Of a DNA stretch of 18,750 bases, positions 17,140 through 18,750 are shown one piece after another. The notes beneath the pieces are model-generated. The model saw only the letters and a program-made list of their open reading frames with translations, was not told the DNA's origin and searched no databases. The first letter of the stretch is position 1. Each line of letters starts with the position of its first letter. The stretch is from CAYMST01 sp964393115 (lineage in GTDB: Bacteria; Bacteroidota; Bacteroidia; Cytophagales; Cyclobacteriaceae). The stretch covers positions 1 through 18,750 of the forward strand of contig CAYMST010000073.1 in the NCBI GenBank assembly GCA_964393115.1. Reading direction: 5' to 3'. Position numbers and translations under genes: made by a program.

Positions 17140-17287
17140 CATATTTACAGGTGGGATTTCTTGGGCAAAATCAGTTGTGCGCTACTCATAAAGTAATGAC
17201 TCAAAAAGTTGGCTGAATAGCAAATTGCCTGATGTAACACGATCTATACTCTGAAAGCAAAACATCCGAAAGCATTCAAGTTTTGAT

Positions 17288-18649
17288 ATGATAAAAATAT
17301 TTTTAATTACACCAGTTCTATTCTTATTCATACCCGGTTTTGCACAGCCTTATTCTACTGGCATGTCATTTGACGATGAGGCCTATGAAAAAATCCTTGT
17401 CACAGCTCCACTGTCCAGAGGTGACTTTGACAACTTACCGCACTCAATAGACTTAAGACCCTACGCCCCTACTCCCGGAAACCAAGGCCAAACAGGCACA
17501 TGCACCGCTTGGTCATCAGCATATCATGCCAGAACGATTACCGAATCTATTGCATTAAACAGGACCAACAAAAGTGAAATAAACAAAAACACTTTCTCCC
17601 CCTCCTACATTTACAACCAAATTAGGCTCGCTCCAGGGTGCCAAAAAGGCACCTACATTCACCAAGCACTTGAGTTAATGTCAAAGGAAGGAGTCGCGAA
17701 ATTTAGTGACATGCCCTTCAACTGTGACCGAAAGGTGTATAGTTCTGACAAACAAAAAGCCTCGTCGTTTAAAATTGATGGATTTAAAACTTTATTTGTT
17801 AACAAAAGCAACAACAAAATCTTACCCGTAAAAAAGAGTTTGTCGGAGAAAAAACCTGTCGTTATTGGTATGGAATGCGCAACATCTTTCTTTTATGCCA
17901 AAAGCCTTTGGACACCCAAACAAGAAGAGTACCAAAAACAGTTTGGGGGTCACGCCATGGTCACCGTTGGGTATGATGACAATCGCTATGGCGGAGCATT
18001 TCTGGTCATGAACAGCTGGGGAGAACAATGGGGAGAAAGAGGCTTTGTATGGATTAAATACACCGACTACAATCATTTTGTCAAATATGCTTTCGAAATG
18101 ATCGGCCGTCCAACAGCAAACAAAAAGCTATCTGGAAGTATGACCATTGCCCTTAAGACAGGAGGCAATATACCCGTGAGACTCGCTCAAAATGGATATT
18201 ACATCTCCAGTCAAGATTATTCATCTGGCACGCAGTTTCGATTAATGATATCAAATCACCAGCCTGCCTATGTATATGCTTTAGGGTCGGACTTGACCAA
18301 GAAAAGTTTTAAAATATTCCCGCACAAAGAAGGAATAAGCCCATTCTTAGGTTACCAAGGAAACAACGTAATCATACCCGGGGAGAAGTACTGGATACGA
18401 ATGAATGAAACCGTGGGAAAAGATTATTTCTGTGTTTTGTACTCGTCAAAAAAACTAGATATCAACAACATCTTAAGGCAACTCGAGACAGCTCCTGGCA
18501 CTACTTTTAAAGAAAGATTAAAGTCAGTATTAGGCACCTCTTTACTTCCAACAGCACACATAAACTACTCGAGCAATAAACTGAACTTTAATGCCCAAGC
18601 TACGAAGCATGGCATTGTTCCAATTATCTTAGAAATCGATCATATTTAA
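17288..18649 (+). CDS. Exported papain-like (C1A) cysteine peptidase with DUF4384-like C-terminal domain
   Basis: The 453-aa product has a signal peptide (MIKIFLITPVLFLFIPGFAQ). The papain-like domain spans about 50-275. All hallmark residues are in order: Gln66 of the oxyanion hole (GNQGQTGTCTAW), catalytic Cys72, His222 (GGHAMVTVGYDD) and Asn242 (VMNSWGEQWGERG). The Gln-to-Cys spacing of six residues matches papain. There is no long pro-region of the eukaryotic type: only about 30 residues separate the signal peptide from the catalytic core. Residues about 305-390 look like DUF4384: SSGTQFRLMISNHQPAYVYAL, then KSFKIFP, NVIIPGEKYWIRM and YFCVLYSS. The remaining tail ends in KLNFNAQATKHGIVPIILEI. 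It probably works in the periplasm or on the surface on unknown protein substrates. The DUF4384-like module links it to the gene at 3602. No clear promoter box is visible in the 196-bp gap upstream. Confidence 0.93.
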   Translation: MIKIFLITPVLFLFIPGFAQPYSTGMSFDDEAYEKILVTAPLSRGDFDNLPHSIDLRPYAPTPGNQGQTGTCTAWSSAYHARTITESIALNRTNKSEINKNTFSPSYIYNQIRLAPGCQKGTYIHQALELMSKEGVAKFSDMPFNCDRKVYSSDKQKASSFKIDGFKTLFVNKSNNKILPVKKSLSEKKPVVIGMECATSFFYAKSLWTPKQEEYQKQFGGHAMVTVGYDDNRYGGAFLVMNSWGEQWGERGFVWIKYTDYNHFVKYAFEMIGRPTANKKLSGSMTIALKTGGNIPVRLAQNGYYISSQDYSSGTQFRLMISNHQPAYVYALGSDLTKKSFKIFPHKEGISPFLGYQGNNVIIPGEKYWIRMNETVGKDYFCVLYSSKKLDINNILRQLETAPGTTFKERLKSVLGTSLLPTAHINYSSNKLNFNAQATKHGIVPIILEIDHI

Positions 18650-18681
18650 TCGACCGCTGAAATCTACTGCTTAGAAGACAC

Positions 18682-18709
18682 AAAAAAAGCCACAACAATG
18701 TGCGGCTTT
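18682..18709 (-). terminator. Intrinsic terminator of the tRNA gene
   Basis: Read on the minus strand, AAAGCC…ACA pairs with TGT…GGCTTT with a small bulge and short loop. A run of T residues follows (complement of 18682-18688). It starts 7 bp after the tRNA 3' end, so it should end that transcript. Confidence 0.75.
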
Positions 18710-18716
18710 GAAAACG

Positions 18717-18750
18717 TGATTCCATCAGGACTCGAACCTGAAACCTACTG
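18717..18750 (-). tRNA. Partial tRNA (3' part; identity not determinable)
   Basis: On the minus strand a T-arm (TCAGG stem, TTCGAGT loop, CCTGA stem) is followed by the 3' acceptor strand TGGAATC and discriminator base A. CCA is not encoded. The 5' half, including the anticodon, lies past the right edge. A matching 5' acceptor strand (GATTCCA) is expected there. Confidence 0.85.

Noticed and set aside
1..18750. Cytoplasmic anti-phage defence system based on caspase-like effectors
   Set aside because: Both caspase-like proteins and the papain-like one carry signal peptides. No nucleotide cyclase, gasdermin, STAND or CRISPR partner gene is present in the window.

Overview
The window looks like a chromosomal stretch of a Bacteroidota bacterium, most likely a marine-type Cytophagales (lineage is inferred). 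The grounds are moderate G+C genes separated by very A/T-rich gaps, a C-terminal type IX secretion (T9SS) sorting domain, DUF4907 and DUF4384 type domains, weak or absent Shine-Dalgarno sites, and one TAnnTTTG-like promoter. Nearly every protein begins with a signal peptide, so this is an envelope or secretion locus. I see no phage, transposon, CRISPR or plasmid features.

Layout. (1) 1-3019, minus: a large secreted WD40-repeat protein with a C-terminal caspase-fold peptidase domain; its last few codons lie beyond the left edge. (2) 3020-3601: an A/T-rich divergent intergenic region. (3) 3602-4525, plus: an exported protein with an LPP20/FlgT-like N-terminal domain and a DUF4384-like C-terminal domain. 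(4) 4552-4590: a perfect 13-bp hairpin between convergent genes. (5) 15868 down to 4603, minus: a tight four-gene operon. In order of transcription it encodes a 268-aa beta-sandwich protein with a C-terminal membrane segment, a 121-aa DUF4907-like lipoprotein, a 3026-aa mosaic of four kelch propellers, nine FN3 and four CARDB-like domains with a T9SS signal, and a second caspase-like peptidase with an EF-hand-like loop. (6) 15869-16449: a second A/T-rich divergent intergenic region. (7) 16450-17091, plus: an LPP20-like exported protein, then a hairpin. (8) 17288-18649, plus: an exported papain-like (C1A) cysteine peptidase with a DUF4384-like tail. (9) At the right edge, minus: the 3' part of a tRNA with its own intrinsic terminator.

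Together the window holds three predicted exported cysteine peptidases of two folds (two caspase-like, one papain-like), two DUF4384-like modules, two LPP20-like proteins and one giant surface protein. The most striking link is that the second caspase-like gene overlaps the end of the giant T9SS substrate gene, so the two are probably translationally coupled. My working inference is an envelope-located protease and surface-protein system. The substrates and the trigger are not visible in the sequence.
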